A DNA stretch of 64,000 nt from Dipylidium caninum (GCA_017562135.1 QEYB01000003.1:186001-250000); one strand, 5' to 3'. Counted from the first letter of the stretch, positions 24,868 through 39,383 are shown. A program made the numbers and translations. Notes: a model not told the origin generated them from the letters alone.

Positions 24868-26121
24868 GGGAAGAACTTAATGCCAATTTATAGAGCTCTA
24901 AACGGCGAATATGCCCTCAATGGTTTTCTCGAATAGACGACTATTAGGAACTCGTATGTTCAACGTCTGTGTACCAGGAGGAAGAAGATATGCTCCTAAA
25001 CGCCCGAAAAAACTATTCTCACACAGGAAAGCCTTTTATGCTATTTCCGAAGTCGGTCCAACCACTGTGGTTCACCAATTCGTCATATTCATACTTTCTA
25101 TATTACCAAGTAGGCTCATAGGCAGTTACAAAAGGGAAAGCGGGGTACATAATGAGTCCCGCCCCCCACGGCATAACCACTGGGGAAGGGAAAGCAGAGG
25201 TTATCTTGCGGCCCCAACGCATGGGTGTGGTCGCCTCTGGTAGGAAGCGGAGTGCTTTTTGCGCACGATACCTTGAGGCGCATCCAAAATGACGAGGGTT
25301 CCGTCCACTGGAGTGAGTGCCTTTTATTTTACCTTCTCAAATGACTAAAAAAAAATTTTCACACGATTTTAATGATGGGTATTTGCCCAGGGAGTACATA
25401 GTATCGTCCATTTTTCATCCATTTAAGGACTTGTGTGACTGTAAAGGGCCATTAACAGTTTTCGCGGTGTGTGTATGCGGGGAGCCGGATAAGACAGGAG
25501 AAGCTCACATCCTGATATCACACTCAATGGAAGTCGACAAGTGTCCCAATCCAAACAGTGCAATTAAATTGAATTCGACTTTAGGTCACTGGAAATGGAC
25601 GGCCATTTCCTGTTTGACCGAATTTAAAAGATAGCCGAGGTTGCAATCGGCCACTTTAAATTAATGTCGAAACGGACTGCGAGAGCATCCGAGGGCGAAG
25701 CGTGTCGAGCCAGGCTCTGGGAATAAGTAAAGTTCCACTGGATCTTCACAAAGCATGGAATTAATCTTATCGAAATCGCGGGTAAATAGCGACGTCTAGA
25801 AGTTGATTAAAACAATCCTAAGTTAGGATAAAATAATACTTATGAATAACCTGCAAGAGCTGCGATAGAAACTCCTAAAAAGCTGCAGGAGTATACCTTT
25901 TTTCCTCCGTGTGTCAAAGGAAGAACTGTTGAGAGTAAAAGATTTTTGGATCTGATATTTTGGATGCCAGTATATTTTGTGCATATTTCGTGTGATGAAG
26001 GGATCATATAACTGTGCGCAGTTGGCCACTAGTTCCTCTCTTTTTTGTTATATTTAGCTAGAACTCAACGACTAACACGTAATCGTTCTCATTAAAGTTG
26101 TTCTTCTTTATTTATTTCTAG

Positions 26122-26214
26122 TCCAAGGGCGCCGTCGCCATTAACGTGGTAGCCGAGTTGGAACCGAAGCTCTACCCATACATATTCGACAACGTTAAGC
26201 ATAAGACCATCTAA
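26122..26214 (+). CDS. Orphan coding-like terminal exon, unknown protein
   Basis: A TTTATTTCTAG acceptor is followed by 30 sense codons and TAA, ending FDNVKHKTI. Third codon positions are mostly C or G (for example TCC AAG GGC GCC GTC GCC), unlike the AT-rich surroundings and like a real exon. Only phase 0 stays open for the full length. I do not recognise the protein and could not find the upstream exons, so this may be the 3' end of a plus-strand gene with small exons upstream. It could also be chance. Confidence 0.35.
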   Translation, partial: SKGAVAINVVAELEPKLYPYIFDNVKHKTI

Positions 26215-29200
26215 ATTTAACCTAAAATCGGCGGATAAATGAGGTGGAGAGGAAGCCGATCAGCTTAATTGCATGAATGCCCCAGGAATGGATTAACCAG
26301 CATACAAAACTTGTGTACGCCACAGACACGATGTCTGCGGCGTCATGCTGTCGGAGTATGGCAGAGCATGTCAACCTCCATAAATTACATGTCATATATG
26401 AAAAAATTCCAAATGGTTGACGTGTTTATGATGTCCTGAAACTGACACCCATTTTGATTTCGTCTGCTGACTACTTGACTCACTTGGTGCCTCGACACCA
26501 CCTAGCCACTACCCACGCAAGTGCTGTAGCTCAGTTCCTGGGGCAAAAAGTTCGCCATTTTTGTAATTTACCATGGAAACCATACACAAATACCCCATTG
26601 TCTCTGAGTAGAAAAAGGGGGATATTTACAAGTTGAGTCTGAGGGTACTTTTGAAAGAAAAGGATGGTCCAAATCAGTTCATTTGAATTAACTGGAAACA
26701 ACAGATGCATAATGGAGGAGAGAAAATGTGGAAATCGAGGACAACGTAAACTCTGAAACGATCTCCTGATCTTCTATCACCATACAAGGCTGGTTTCCGT
26801 TGGGAGACCCGACAAGATCTTGGGTGTAGCTACTTTCTGGTGAGTTTATGTGAGAGGCAATGCCATTTCGCGAAAGGAGAGTGCAAATAAATGCAATGAG
26901 GTGTGTGTACGTGGCGGGCGAATGTACAGAGTGTCAAAGTCCGACGCGCACTGTGCAAGTCCCTCCGTTCACCCGCACCTACTACTTAGAAGGAGGCAGG
27001 TGGGGCCATTTGAGGAGAACAACCGTTTGATGGAAAAGTAGGTGGCCATGACAACAACGTGCTCACTGCCGTTGGGACCGCGTAAAGGACCGCGTAAAGG
27101 AAGTGAACTGTAAGTGGGACTGGCTGGTAAAGGAGGGCCAGTAATGTCGCTTGTGACCGAACTCCTTCAACAGCCAAAACCCGAGCTAGTGGAAATGCGT
27201 GCTGTAGCCCGAACAACAGACGCTCATCACGGGAGATGGAAGCCAAAAGTGAGCCCGAGCAATTGGCACTGGGGAATGTATGTGGTGTTTGCGAGTGTCT
27301 TTCCCCCTGCATGCCAAGGAAAATTTCTGAATATCACTTCAATTTATGTAGGACGGTGAAAGAAGTACATTGTTTTTAATGATAGCAAGCGGTGGACAGA
27401 ACAAGGGAAAAGTACTCTCGGAACGCGAATAATGCCGCTACTAAAAAACATCCTTGCCCACAGTTTTCCTGATCGCTGGCAGCTAATGTATGGGGGGAAT
27501 CCTCAGACTAAACATCTCAGGCAATTAAGGACAAAGAGTAGTATTTTCGTGTCTCCAAATAGCTGCTGGTTAATAATAACCGGCGCAAGTGAGACACCTC
27601 AGTTGAGTGTTTACTTGTTTTTTTTACATGGTCTCGGCTGTGTGTGGATACATCACGAAGTACGGGCGACAGTGCCTAGTGTCCTTCGCGATAATGAAAT
27701 GAGGTAGCATCGGAAGGCGGACAAGTCCAACCCTGTTTGCCATTTTATCCTTACGCTGAGAGCAGGAGTAACGTGCTCGTCTATTCCGCAATGTTATCCA
27801 CTTTTTCGTAAACACTCGAGTAAAGTAATATTACGGAGTCTGGGAGTCTCAAGAAGACAGACCCCTTAAGTCAGGGCGGGCACACCGAGCAGGGAGTATG
27901 TTGGAATGGCACGGCGTCGCACAGATGCGTCTGGCAGCACCACAACTACACACACCGGTAGGAGACGACAGCCAAAAGTCTTGTGACATTCCACGCTTCT
28001 AGCAAATGACGAGCTGCCTGCTTCACATACCCTCGGCAGTGAGACGGAAAGGCAAGGAAATAGACGTGTCACATGATTATTAAACATCATTTTACTTATC
28101 TGTTGGTAGTTCAAGTATAAAATAGCATCAGTGCTCCCTAACTCGTCGTAAATAAAGCTAATAGTGGACGTATTAAAAGAGAGTTTGAGGGGATTATGGT
28201 TTTCAAATGGCGAATTCATCTTGACCAAGAATAATGTACAAGTCGGAATTGTTGGTTCTCATTCTCGCGGTAACGATAGGGCAACTAGTTTTATGTCTGT
28301 TGCCAGAGGCGGATGGGATCTCGCCATTGCAGTGGGCTTGGTGGGCTGGTCTAAACGTCTCAGCGCAAAACTCACGGGTGTCCCTGCTCCACCCGGAGCC
28401 ACCGGATCCGGCATGCCCACAGTGGCTGCTGGGGTTCTGATGGTGACACCACTTTGCCCACGGTTTTGGCGTAGGGGAGCCAGAGGCCGAGTGATCGTCT
28501 ATTAATCACCGGCACAATCATGTAACAGGTGATGTCGTTCGCTGAATTGATATACGGTTCCCAAAGTGGACACTTTTCTTGCCGACTTTACCTGTCACCC
28601 CGTGAGGTACTGGAACGTGGGGAAACTCCGCTTGCGAATGTGTTTACTAATTTGTACTTTGTCAGGACATTTACAACCCTTTACAAATCAGTTATGCCGT
28701 TAATCCCGTAATTTATGTGGACAATAAAGGGTCCATCTCGATGGAAATCGTCCGCTTACGCAAACGACAGATAAAAAGACCACTTTATACTAAGGCTTTT
28801 AACTTAAAGTATAAACATCGTAGGCACCGACGGAATTCGTCGTTTAATCCGACATTAAGCGAGCAGCGTGGGTGGCTCGTGCCTACCGACACCGAGGCTT
28901 ATCCCTCATGCCTCCCCAGTACCGAAACCGCGTCTCAAATTATTCCCAGGCCAAAACGACTTTGTGCGAGGTTCTTGCAAAGCCAACAGGCACTGCCATT
29001 ATGGGCGCAATTAAGCCACTTGCAGTCGAGAGAGCGCGGCACATCGGCTGGCATCGCAATTTCTTGTGCCGGAAGTCGCCATTGTCTATGAAGAGCTCGT
29101 ACACGACTTTTTACACAAGGTTGGGGTCTAATAGTCAACTATATCCGGCGATCAACAACTCCACGTTTTATCAATGAAGGAAGGCTACTTCAGAAGATTC

Positions 29201-32200
29201 GTAGAAAGAAATATTTGCGTGTTTCAGAGGTGTACCTATCTCGCGCAGGGTGAAAAAAACCATTATACCATGATTGTACAAACGAGGGGTTCTCTTCGGC
29301 AGGCTGCTTCGTATCCGCGGTTAGTGCTTCCTCAGTCGGATTTGCCGTGGGAGAGAACACCGAGGCCGGAAATAGTTCGGGTTTGGAGAATTATAGCGTC
29401 TCGCTTCTTGTGAGCACAAGGTAGGGCGGGAAAGGAGGAATCTAACTTTATAGAATTCCGCGAGGAAGTGGCGTGACTGCAACAAATTCAAAGCGCTTTA
29501 GCAGGGAAAGTTGGGGTGTGTTGCATGCCTTCCATAAGGCTCTGGTTATAAGTGCCTTGAATCAAATTACACCACTAACAAGTTGAAGCACGTGGCTTGA
29601 GTATTGCATAATTTGAACAGAAAGACCTATGACTAAACTCGAAATATACGATTTTGATTTCTCACCATCAAGGCCTAGAAATTCGTCTTCGCCGCAAACA
29701 GTCAGTAATGGTTACAGGTTATGCTAAGCGGCCAGCCGTATTCCCTTGCGACGTCTAAATTCCGTGCGACTTAACCGTCGGAGGCGCCAGCACTCGTACC
29801 AAGGGACAAACGCATTAGTTAATGTCGCTGCCAGGAAAAAACAACTGCCTTCAGACACCCAATAAGGCTCAATTCGGGAAATGTACCTGAAGTGAGGAAA
29901 CCTCGCCAGCACCACATTAGAGGGCGGCGGTAGGTCAACTTGTGATTGTCCTCCTGCACCGGACAATGTACTTCCCGCCATCCTCCGTTCACGCTTCAAG
30001 CGGAGCCATCAGCGCTCGCGACAGACATGAGCACCACGGAACAACAGTCTGGTGTGACCTACCAGAATGTGTCGCCGTGACAAACCTTCGGTTCCATTGG
30101 CACATCTGAAAAAACCTGGGCAGCGCATGTTGGCCTGTTTCACAATGACTCGACATAACAAGTGGCAAAGGAGGCTCAGTCATATAAAATGACAAAACAG
30201 AGAATACACACTGTTCCTCGTACTCTTAGATGCATCCTCTCAAGTACTTTACAGCCACGGTGATTTGAGGCATTAATTAGGAGTAGCCAGAACAAAAGGC
30301 TTCACCGCTTCACCGACAGCGGGCCGCTGAGATGAGGAGAAGGGAGCGGACAAGAGTCTGCTGAAGGGGGGACCAGTATGTTTTCCTCTCGGTGCCTCAA
30401 TATGGCTTGGTAGAAATGGTCTTGAACCCCTGTAAAGGTGCATTCTTGCCAGATGTGGGGAGTCTTTGAAATTAAGACTGGAAAGGAACTAGCAGATGCA
30501 ACAGGAGTAGAAGTAAGATGTGGAATAATAGATGACCTGCTAAACGCATGCTTCGTTGTGATTGGGTTACGACTTCTGTTAATTTTTATATTGTCGCTGA
30601 AGTGGGATTTGTAATTTCTTAATAAGGTTGTCACCTTCAGAATCTGAGCAATACATGCGCTAAAATGAACTTCTTTAAATGATTAACGGGGGGATTATAT
30701 GGTGCAAAAGGAAATTGGCGCCGCCCACCTCTTGGAGTTGTTAGGAACTTCGGAATGAGGGGACTCCTGCAGAAAGAAATTTAAAGGTCTCCTAATAGAA
30801 ACGAAGGTTTTCGTGACAATTCTTCACAGTCATCAGTCATTCATATGATCCTGTCATTCAAAATCCCCTATGCTGTTGCAGGAAGCCGGTCTTTTCCCTA
30901 AGCATTGCCGGGTCCTGGCAGTGTGCAATGTCATCCGTCATTGACACGAGGGGGAGGGGGCTGGGGGTCCGGGAGGCCCCTAAGTGCAGCCCAGGGACGT
31001 AAATGCAGTAAAAGTAACAGCGCAGCACTGAACTGTGAATTAGCATTCACGCCAATTAACCATTCTGCTAAGAGTTTTTAGCATTTTCAATGCTAAAGGG
31101 CCGGAATTACACAGGTACTTCTATAACTTATCCCATCATTGACTTTTAAAGAAAGCTGTGTGGGCGGAAAGCAAAAATGGGGCATTAAAATTCACTGAAG
31201 CAGTGATGAGGGAGACGAGAAGTAGACGGTGTACCGTTGGGTTCTTCACATCCACAAATTGTCATGTTGGACTTGCAGTTTTCAATGATTCGATTCGTGT
31301 GTAACTTCAAACGATAGTTGACTGAAATAGATAAAAGGGGAATGAGAGTCGGCAATATATTCTCATCTACATCATTCTTTTCTGTTCTCCAAGTACATTT
31401 GCATAACCTGGTCAAAACTTGGATTCTAAAAGTGCAGAATAGGAATTTATGGACTACGCCTCGAGGCATCTAAGAGTACGACAAGTAAGAAAGTCATATG
31501 GGATTCATGTAAACGAGGAATGTGAGTGTCTATAAGTGTGAGTGCCCCCTGTCAAGCGAACTAATCAGCATAAGGAGCGGGAAAGAGGAGGATGCGCGCC
31601 CGCTCTCAAAAGTGTGCTTACATAACCGAAGTACTATTATGCGCACTTTTCCCTCAGTTCTCCCTATCAGTGACAAAACATCTTGGTCATTCGCCTGTTG
31701 TCACCTTAATATCATCAAATTTGGTGGCGAAAGCAAATAAACAACTGCATTTATGAAAAGTGAATTAATTATTCAATGACTGCCTCTGGTGCACTTAATG
31801 CAGCCTCCCTTGACACATGCAAATGTGTCTCTAACATGCCCTCCAAATAAAATTATAGTGCAGACAGGGTAGGCAAAAGGGTAGGATTTGAAAGAAATGT
31901 GAATGTGATTTGAAGTCCAGACGGATGAATTTCAATTTTAGTCTACTAGGCTAAAATGTCTGTGGATTTTCGTTGGTTTAAAAATAGAGGCAATGAAACA
32001 GTAAGGATTTGGAACATCCATAGACGGTTGAAGAAACTGTGCCGTGTGAAGCACCAGACACTTACGCTTCCAAGATGCTGTGATTAGTAAAAGTAGGTAA
32101 TATGAATGCAGTCGTAGTGAGGAAATAATTGCGAAAAAGGCAAATCTCCCCGCTTTTGCTAAAGATGCGTCGAGTTTGTGGTTGCCTTGATGGAGTACGG

Positions 32201-35200
32201 GGTTGATCGGTGGTCGCCAAACATTTGTTTCTCCCGTCATCCGAATAACCGCATTGGCGGCGTATTTCATTCACTCTTCCTCTACGCTCAGCTGACTGTC
32301 GTGGGGATAAGGGAGTCGTCAGTCCCTTTTGGGGGCAAAATTGTGTATAGATGACGGTTGTAGTTGACTATTTTGCAGCACCTGCTCTTTGAAAACGGAT
32401 ACCGTCGATGAGAAAAAGAGGTGGTTTGACAGCTAGTTTCTCGGCATATTTCATTAAGATACTTTTTAGAATTTGATCCCCTTCGATGCGACTAACCCTT
32501 CTAACCAGGAGAGTGGCTGGTTGATGGTGTAATCCTCGCTCGTAGCCCATGCGTTAAAACAGATAAGGTGGAGGAAATGTGTTGTCAACAAATAGCTGAT
32601 CAAATCGGCCTCACAGCTTTTGTATACTTGTATAATACAATTGCGCCGCAGACGAAGGCTTCTAGGGGCATACTAAGCATGTTATGGAAGGCTTTTTGCC
32701 GCTTCGAATTGGGCCCTGCGAAGGGTTAACTTTTCGAGGCCCCGTGTTGTGGGCAACTCCCAGTAATGAAGGCCAACTTCAGCCAGTGAGAAAGGTTAGT
32801 GTGAGCTCACGTGGCCAAAGATCATTGCTCAGAAAGCATAATTGCAAATATTACATGCACTTTTTCACCGAATTACTCTATATAGTTCTTTTCTGTCATT
32901 CTTTACAAATATCGAGTTACTTCATCACCAGGAGATCCCATGAGTTGGGCTTCGAGGAAAACAAACGGTTCGAAGAACTAACGATGCGAAATGCAATATC
33001 CTCTCGGAAGGGATCAAGGATATTTGAGATGTTTCCTATCTACGACCAAAGTTATTTGAGGCTCGTGCATTAACCTCTCCCTTGGGAGAACGAATATGGG
33101 AATAAAGCTCAACGGAGAATTGACAGTTGGTGGCTGAAACGATTCACGGTCGGATTACAAACAAGGCGATGAGCGACAATTAGAGAAACGGTCCAAGTAA
33201 TTACGAGTAACCAGTGAGAATCGATGTTGAAGATGTCTCTGGGCCTTCTAGACAGCATTACTAAGTCTCCAAGTGTGTGAACAAAAGGTATTTGGAACAC
33301 CTCATAATGGAAATTCCTAAATATATGAAGTGGAAGGATTTAACTACTCAAACCATACCAATGCCAATATGTATTTGGAGTCTTTGTAAGTGTATGGGCT
33401 AGGCTACCATTGTCACCATGATATGGAGTCATTATGAGGCCAGTACCGCGTTTGGTATACGGACTCGCATTAACTGATTGAAACTATATTCCGAGGTAAT
33501 TTGGATCCAACTTGTAACAGATATTTGGAAGTAGAAAGTATATTAGACAAATTTTTTTCAAGGATGGCCAAAATGGTCTGTTCGTCCCAAGTCTCTCCTA
33601 CCTTGGTCGTCGTAAAACGAGCTAAATTGTCGGTTGTATTAATGGCGGGGGGACGACTAACGTAAACACCCAAGGGCAGCCACCAAGGAATTAGAGCCCT
33701 TTTGAGTCTTAGAAACTCGTATGTTTGATGAAGTAATCTCAATCCCAGTTTACTTCTCTGTCTTTCGGACAAAGGAAGCCAAAAAATCAAGACAAGTCTA
33801 AATGTTGCAGTTGTGCGACTGACTTGAGTCTGTTACCATTGCATACGACTGCGCATGAGTAATAATCAATAATTGATTTATTGATCCTCGTGCAACAGCC
33901 ACCCATGCGATTTGTCGTTTTAGGCCACAGTGTTATTCATTTCTTCAAAGACCATCGCAATGGTCTCCGCCACAGGAGATGTCTACCCATTTCCGAAAAT
34001 GATGTACCAACCTCGTGACAGAATGGCGAATATTTTCCCACTATATCCCATTATTCCCATAGATGCCTTGCTATTTCAAAATAGAAAATTCTTCTTGTGG
34101 ATCATTGGAGGATTACAAAATCTTCTAAGCTCTTCCCTTATATTAATCTGGTGAGGGGTGTGGAGATAACCCAGGGGGAATAAACGACTACACATAGGGC
34201 GTTTATTTATTGACTTCTCCGTAATTCCGATCTTCACGAAGATCCACTTTTTCCCAACGTAGTCAAAGACATCCCAGTGATGTTCGTTTTTCTTGCGTTC
34301 ATTTATTAACTACGTTAGTTATAATTAAATGGAAAGTTGTCGGTAGACATGAACCTTAAGGTAACCATGCCAACATGATAGCGGTGTTAGGAAGCCAATG
34401 TGAATGCTAATAAGTAACCTAATATTATCAACGAATTCCCCTACAACTTTACACAGCAACAAAGTGTAGTAGTGGATGTGAAAGGACGATGTTCCCTCAA
34501 TTCACTATTACGCATTATGTTAGCCAAGTTAAATTTCTAAGAGCACAATATATTTCCAGGAAACCCGATGTCATTGCAGGTGATTTGTACAGTTGGAGAC
34601 TTCACTTCTGGGCACACTGCACACCTCTTTTAAACCGTCATCATCCTCCCCAGATGAAAACAAATTTTACTAAGGCGCTTATCTGATAACTTTTTAATTC
34701 AGCACTTAAGCAATTACAAAAACTCTCCGGAACTTGTTGACTTTAAGTGGTTAGATTAGATCACAAGGAAATACAGTTGCGAAAAGCTTTGCCATCTCAA
34801 ACATACAGTGTCCAGTACGGGTATCTATATTTTTATCGGGTAGGTAAGAATTGGCATGATCTCTGCAACCCGTTTTCCACTCTACTGGTCCTCGCAAAAA
34901 TAAATGTGAGACCAACTAAGGGAAGAAATGCGCGTACTCATGAGTTTACAAGCTTTTTTCACCACTGGTCCGGACAAGTCGGGAGTAAAGCAAGGAAATC
35001 GCTTGAACTCTTCGACCGCGGGTTGCGAGTTCCCTCTTGCAAACGTCAATTGGGAAGTAAGAAGATACCAACACAGAAACGCTGTTGTATGAGTATAGGA
35101 TCATGTTCATCATTTTTTGAAATACATTTTCTATTTCCATGAAAGGGAGAATAAGTTGTTGTACCACGTATACCAGAAAGTGTGTCTCTCAAGAGGCTAC

Positions 35201-37081
35201 ATTTACTCCCACTAGGGCTAATCTGAAACTACCAGTTGCCTTTTTGGCGGAAGGGCATCGAATGTGAGAGGACCACTTGCCACTCTCCCTTATGTGCTGT
35301 TGAAATAGGCATCAAAATGGTGGTGGCACATGAGAATGGGGAACTTAAAGTCTGCGTAATCACCACTGCTTCATAGGTCACAATTACTTATTTTTGGTGC
35401 CTTACTGTAAGCTTGGGTTGTAAGTTGACAGATTATCCTCCACTCCTAAGACATCTCCAACTGCGGAAACGGAAGGGGCAATAAAAAGTTAACCTGTCTT
35501 CCTTTAGCCCTTTAAATTGTTGGCTCAACTGCTGGAAATATGCTAACATACTACCGTGTGGTTTCAATGCATCTAAAACGTGAAATAAAGAGCACCTGTC
35601 AGAAGACGTCAAACACGGAAGCAATAATTCCATTCAAACGCTAACGTGGTTCTGAATTTTCCAAATCACTTTCCTGCTAACGTTTAAACTATACTCTAAG
35701 GGTTAATTTTTCACATCCCAATTTTCTCATATATGTATTCTTTCCCTTTAAAGATATTTGAATGACCGCATTATAAGATTACTACAGAACTTTGAACTTG
35801 AGCTACGTGGTACTAAAAAACTCCAGACCACGGACTTTACCCTTCGGAGACCATTCTAACATCACTTGAAAACCACCACTCAATTTAAGCATTATTTTCG
35901 CACGTATGTCAAAAACTTTGGCAGTGTGATGCAAGTGCGGTCTAGAAAGTTACCCCAGGAAACCAGGTGCTCGCAATTGCCTATTCATGGTATACTTCAT
36001 CGCAAAGGACGTTAAAATTACACTAATTTACCTGCTAGTATGAATTGCGTGGTGTTTCGTGAGTATGCATTTGATGGCTCAGCTGTCGAGTAGTATAAAA
36101 CTTTCTTTCTCAAATGCACATGAACAATGTCTTATTTTTTAAGAAATCCGAGCAAATAGTAGATTTTATTTATAATATGCATTTTTAAAACGCATGAATG
36201 AGATCGATGGTAATAACAAAATTCTGAACGGAAGTTAGTAATTCTTATCCTGCTTTGGCGTTATGTTATCTTCTTCTAGCAATGTTGCCTTCAAGGAATT
36301 ATTTGGAAATACATGTGCAATACAGTGATTATTCTTTTTGTAAAACTTCCGCAAATCTAATGCATCTTATTTCGGACTCATTAAACGTTAAACAGTAACT
36401 GGTCCTCAAGACTTCACTAAACAATTGACTGTCTCAGCGGCAAATATCAATTAGTGGGTCTTAAGGTAAAAGCCAAGTAAAATAAGGATTAATATTGGGT
36501 AGTTGCGATTATGAGGTGCTCGCTCAAGCTACATATACCTTGATACTCACTGTTTTGTGTTCTTTGGATATGGGGCTTTTGAGACTTGGAGAAAAAATTT
36601 GCAGAACCTGTCTGCTATGTTACAATTAGTGAGTCAACTCGAAATGTCCCATTTATGGTGTTTAATTTGGAATCGGTTCTGGTGGCTTGTGACATTTTGG
36701 CAAAATTGCTTTAAGGCTTCAACTAAAATGTCCGGACAAGATTGTGAACAAGTTGAGCTGAAGTCATGGGTGGCGCAATATTTAACTGCATACATTTGGT
36801 AAATAATGTCTTAGACATCCCATGCCCTTCAAATATATACCTTACCAAAGGTTTCCATGGAAATTTACTACAACCGCAATTTTAAATTTTGGCTTTATCG
36901 TCATTGCATAAAATTATGCTAAAAGCAACACATAACCCATTTGCGTTAAAAAAATAGTGGCGACCTATAGTGGCAGAGTGTTCTAATATATAAATTTTTT
37001 AGGCAGAGAAGACGTTTGTTGTTTTAATTAATCACCGCGGAACCTTTCGGGCCCTGCTGCGGTCTGCTTGTGCACGTGCCA
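26215..37081. other. Gene-poor region upstream of aspartyl-tRNA synthetase
   Basis: No recognised gene in about 11 kb. GC content looks higher around 27-30 kb, where overlapping open frames of 60-125 codons occur on both strands, as expected when stop codons are rarer. A 12-bp tandem duplication (GACCGCGTAAAG twice) lies at about 27076-27099. An acceptor-like TTTTTTAG at about 37001, 80 nt before the DARS1 ATG, could end a 5'UTR intron or be a trans-splice site. Confidence 0.4.
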
Positions 37082-39383
37082 ATGGGGGGGAAGAAGAAAG
37101 GCGAGAGGAAGCCCAGGGTTGAGGGAGATGCTGAGAAAGTCAGCGAAAAAATTGGGCAGTTGAAACTAGAAGGTTCTGAAGACGATTGCTCAAAGGACTT
37201 CTATGGTATTTACCCCTTGCACCAGTCTCAATCCAAGAAGGGCCCTGTCTATACGGAGATTAACGAGTTGTTTGACAAAAAATATGTGGATCAAGAAATT
37301 TGTGTTCGTGCTCGTCTTCATCGTAGCCGGGCAAAAGGAAAATTGTGTTTCGTTGTTTTGAGAGATAGACAGTTCCTACTCCAATGCGTTTTATCTACCG
37401 GTGAGAAGGTGTCGAAGGCCATGCTGAAATTTGTGGGGAAGTAAGTCTTTTTAGCCACACTACAGCCAAATTTCACGAAATTCTTAAGCTCGGGAATTAA
37501 AATTGACTTGTTTTCTGGTCTCACGAAATGTGTTCACTACCAACTGGCATCTTAATTTTCTTCGCTTTAGTATTTCTAAAGAATCAATTATTGATGTTTA
37601 CGGTACACTAAAATCGGCCCCTGTCGCTATTGAGGGATGCTTTCCGGAAGATGTTGAGTTGCACATTTCTAAAGTGTTTGTGATCAGTGCGTCCTCGCCT
37701 GTTCTCCCGTTTCAAATCGAAGACGCTATGAGGCCCGATGAAGAAATTGATGAGGTAAATATCTGAGAGGTCAGGGTTCGTGACTAACTGTTTACAGTCT
37801 TTGAGTAGAGTTAACCAAGATACTCGACTGGATAATCGTTTTATTGACCTTCGGATTCCAACCAATCAAGCCATTTACCGCGTCGAGCACGGTGTCGTCC
37901 ATTTCTTCATGGACTACCTTGACAACCATGGTTTTACAATGATTCACACTCCAAAAATAATTGGCGGCGCCTCTGAGGGCGGCGCCAATGTTTTCAAGTT
38001 TAAGTATTTCAATTCTGAAGCTTGTCTTGCTCAATCGCCGCAGTTGTATAAACAAATGGCAATCGCATCTGATTTCGGTCGTGTATGTTGCCTCGTTGTT
38101 TTTTCTAGGCTAGTTGATAAAAATCATGAATGTATTTTCATTCTAGGTTTACACAATCGGTGGCGTTTTTCGTGCTGAGGATTCTAATACTCATCGGCAT
38201 TTGTGTGAATTCGTCGGTTTGGATTTAGAAGTCGCATTTAAAACTCACTATCACGAAGTTGTTGATCTTATCGCTGAAATGTTCATAAGCATTTTCAAAG
38301 GTCTTCAAAAACAGTGGGTCACTTTCAGCTATCCCTTTCGAAGTATAACTTTTTTTGTCCTTCAGTTACGCAGTGGAGATCGAGACTATTAATAAACAAT
38401 ACAAGGCAGAGCCATTTAAATTTATTGAGCCAACGTAAATCTCGCTAATTCTCTCGATGTCTTGTTTGTATCTACTAAATGGAAGCATTTCTGTTTTAGT
38501 CTGAAACTCGAGTTTGCTGAAGGTATCAAAATGCTGAGAGAAGCTGGCTGGGATGTAGGCGATTTCGACGACTTAAGTACTCCGGCCGAAAAATTTCTGG
38601 GGAAACTGGTAAAAGAGAAGTATGGAACTGACTTTTACATTCTGGACAAGTTTCCTTTGTCAATTCGGCCTTTCTACACCATGCCTGACCCATACGATGG
38701 GGTAATTCTTTAGTGTTATACGGTTGTTGAGTAAATACTCACGCACTGCTTTTGAGAATCGCGTCTACTGTGGGTATTTGCGAATTAGCCCTCAGTTCCT
38801 GTTTTTACTCATTTTGTGTACGCGATACTTGAGGAGATCTTGGTTGGCAATGGTTACACGCTTATTTTGATTGTGATGTCATCAGATTTAACAGCACCTA
38901 AGCTTTTTTAGGTTTTTTTGTTCACAGTGCATATTTTACCACTAGAATCTTTCGAACTCGTATGACTTCTTTATGCGTGGTGAGGAGATAATGTCGGGCG
39001 CTCAAAGAATTCATGATCCGGAATTCCTGACGGAACGAGCTAAGGCTCATGGCATCGGTAAGTATTGCTTCAAGACATCATATTTTATTTTTATGATTAC
39101 CTTTTCATATTTTCAATATAGATATTAAGACTATCCAATCGTACATTGACTCTTTCCGGTACGGGTGTCCACCTCATGCTGGTGGAGGTATCGGTAAGTC
39201 CTTTGTTCTCAGTCTAATTGTCCGTATTTTTCAAATGGGGGTAACGACAGTATTTTTCATTGATAAAGTCTTCATTTATTTGTCTCACTAGGCCTCGAAC
39301 GTGTGACTATGCTCTTTTTGGGTCTCGACAACATCCGGAAGGTCTCTATGTTTCCTCGTGACCCTAAGCGTCTCTCGCCGTAG
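37082..39383 (+). CDS. DARS1: Aspartyl-tRNA synthetase, cytosolic
   Basis: This class II synthetase charges tRNA-Asp with aspartate in the cytosol. Nine exons join in phase: 37082-37440, 37571-37754, 37798-38082, 38147-38313, 38366-38434, 38500-38701, 38946-39057, 39122-39193 and 39292-39383, giving 513 aa (human 501). After a lysine-rich N-terminal extension comes the anticodon-binding OB fold (about 70-165, with [12 protein letters not shown]). The catalytic core contains [16 protein letters not shown], motif 2 [11 protein letters not shown] (Arg285) and motif 3 GGGIGLERV (Arg487), and the protein ends [11 protein letters not shown] as in the family. The ATG at 37082 is chosen because the upstream in-frame codons are GTG only. 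Introns are 130, 43, 64, 52, 65, 244, 64 and 98 bp. Confidence 0.97.

Larger units (their letters stand above)
17583..26121. other. Gene-poor region with simple repeats
   Basis: No recognised gene. It contains a degenerate ACTA/ACTG repeat (22921-23003), a G-run tract (23394-23416) and a GGAA microsatellite (24848-24867). Two minus-strand open frames lie close together: 21508-21170 (112 codons), and one upstream at 22068-21806 that ends at a good donor (TCAG/GTAAGA). They match nothing I know and may be chance. The region should include the PKA-R 3'UTR, although I found no AATAAA within several hundred bases of the stop. Confidence 0.4.

Noticed and set aside
28164..29413. Cluster of overlapping plus-strand open frames up to 124 codons
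   Set aside because: The locally higher GC explains the lack of stops; the translations in all frames look random and no splice structure links them.
29724..30195. Minus-strand open frames in the same GC-richer area
   Set aside because: No domain, no coherent splicing and low-complexity overlap with other frames.
37070..37081. Extension of aspartyl-tRNA synthetase upstream of its ATG
   Set aside because: The frame extends only through GTG codons; the first ATG is at 37082.
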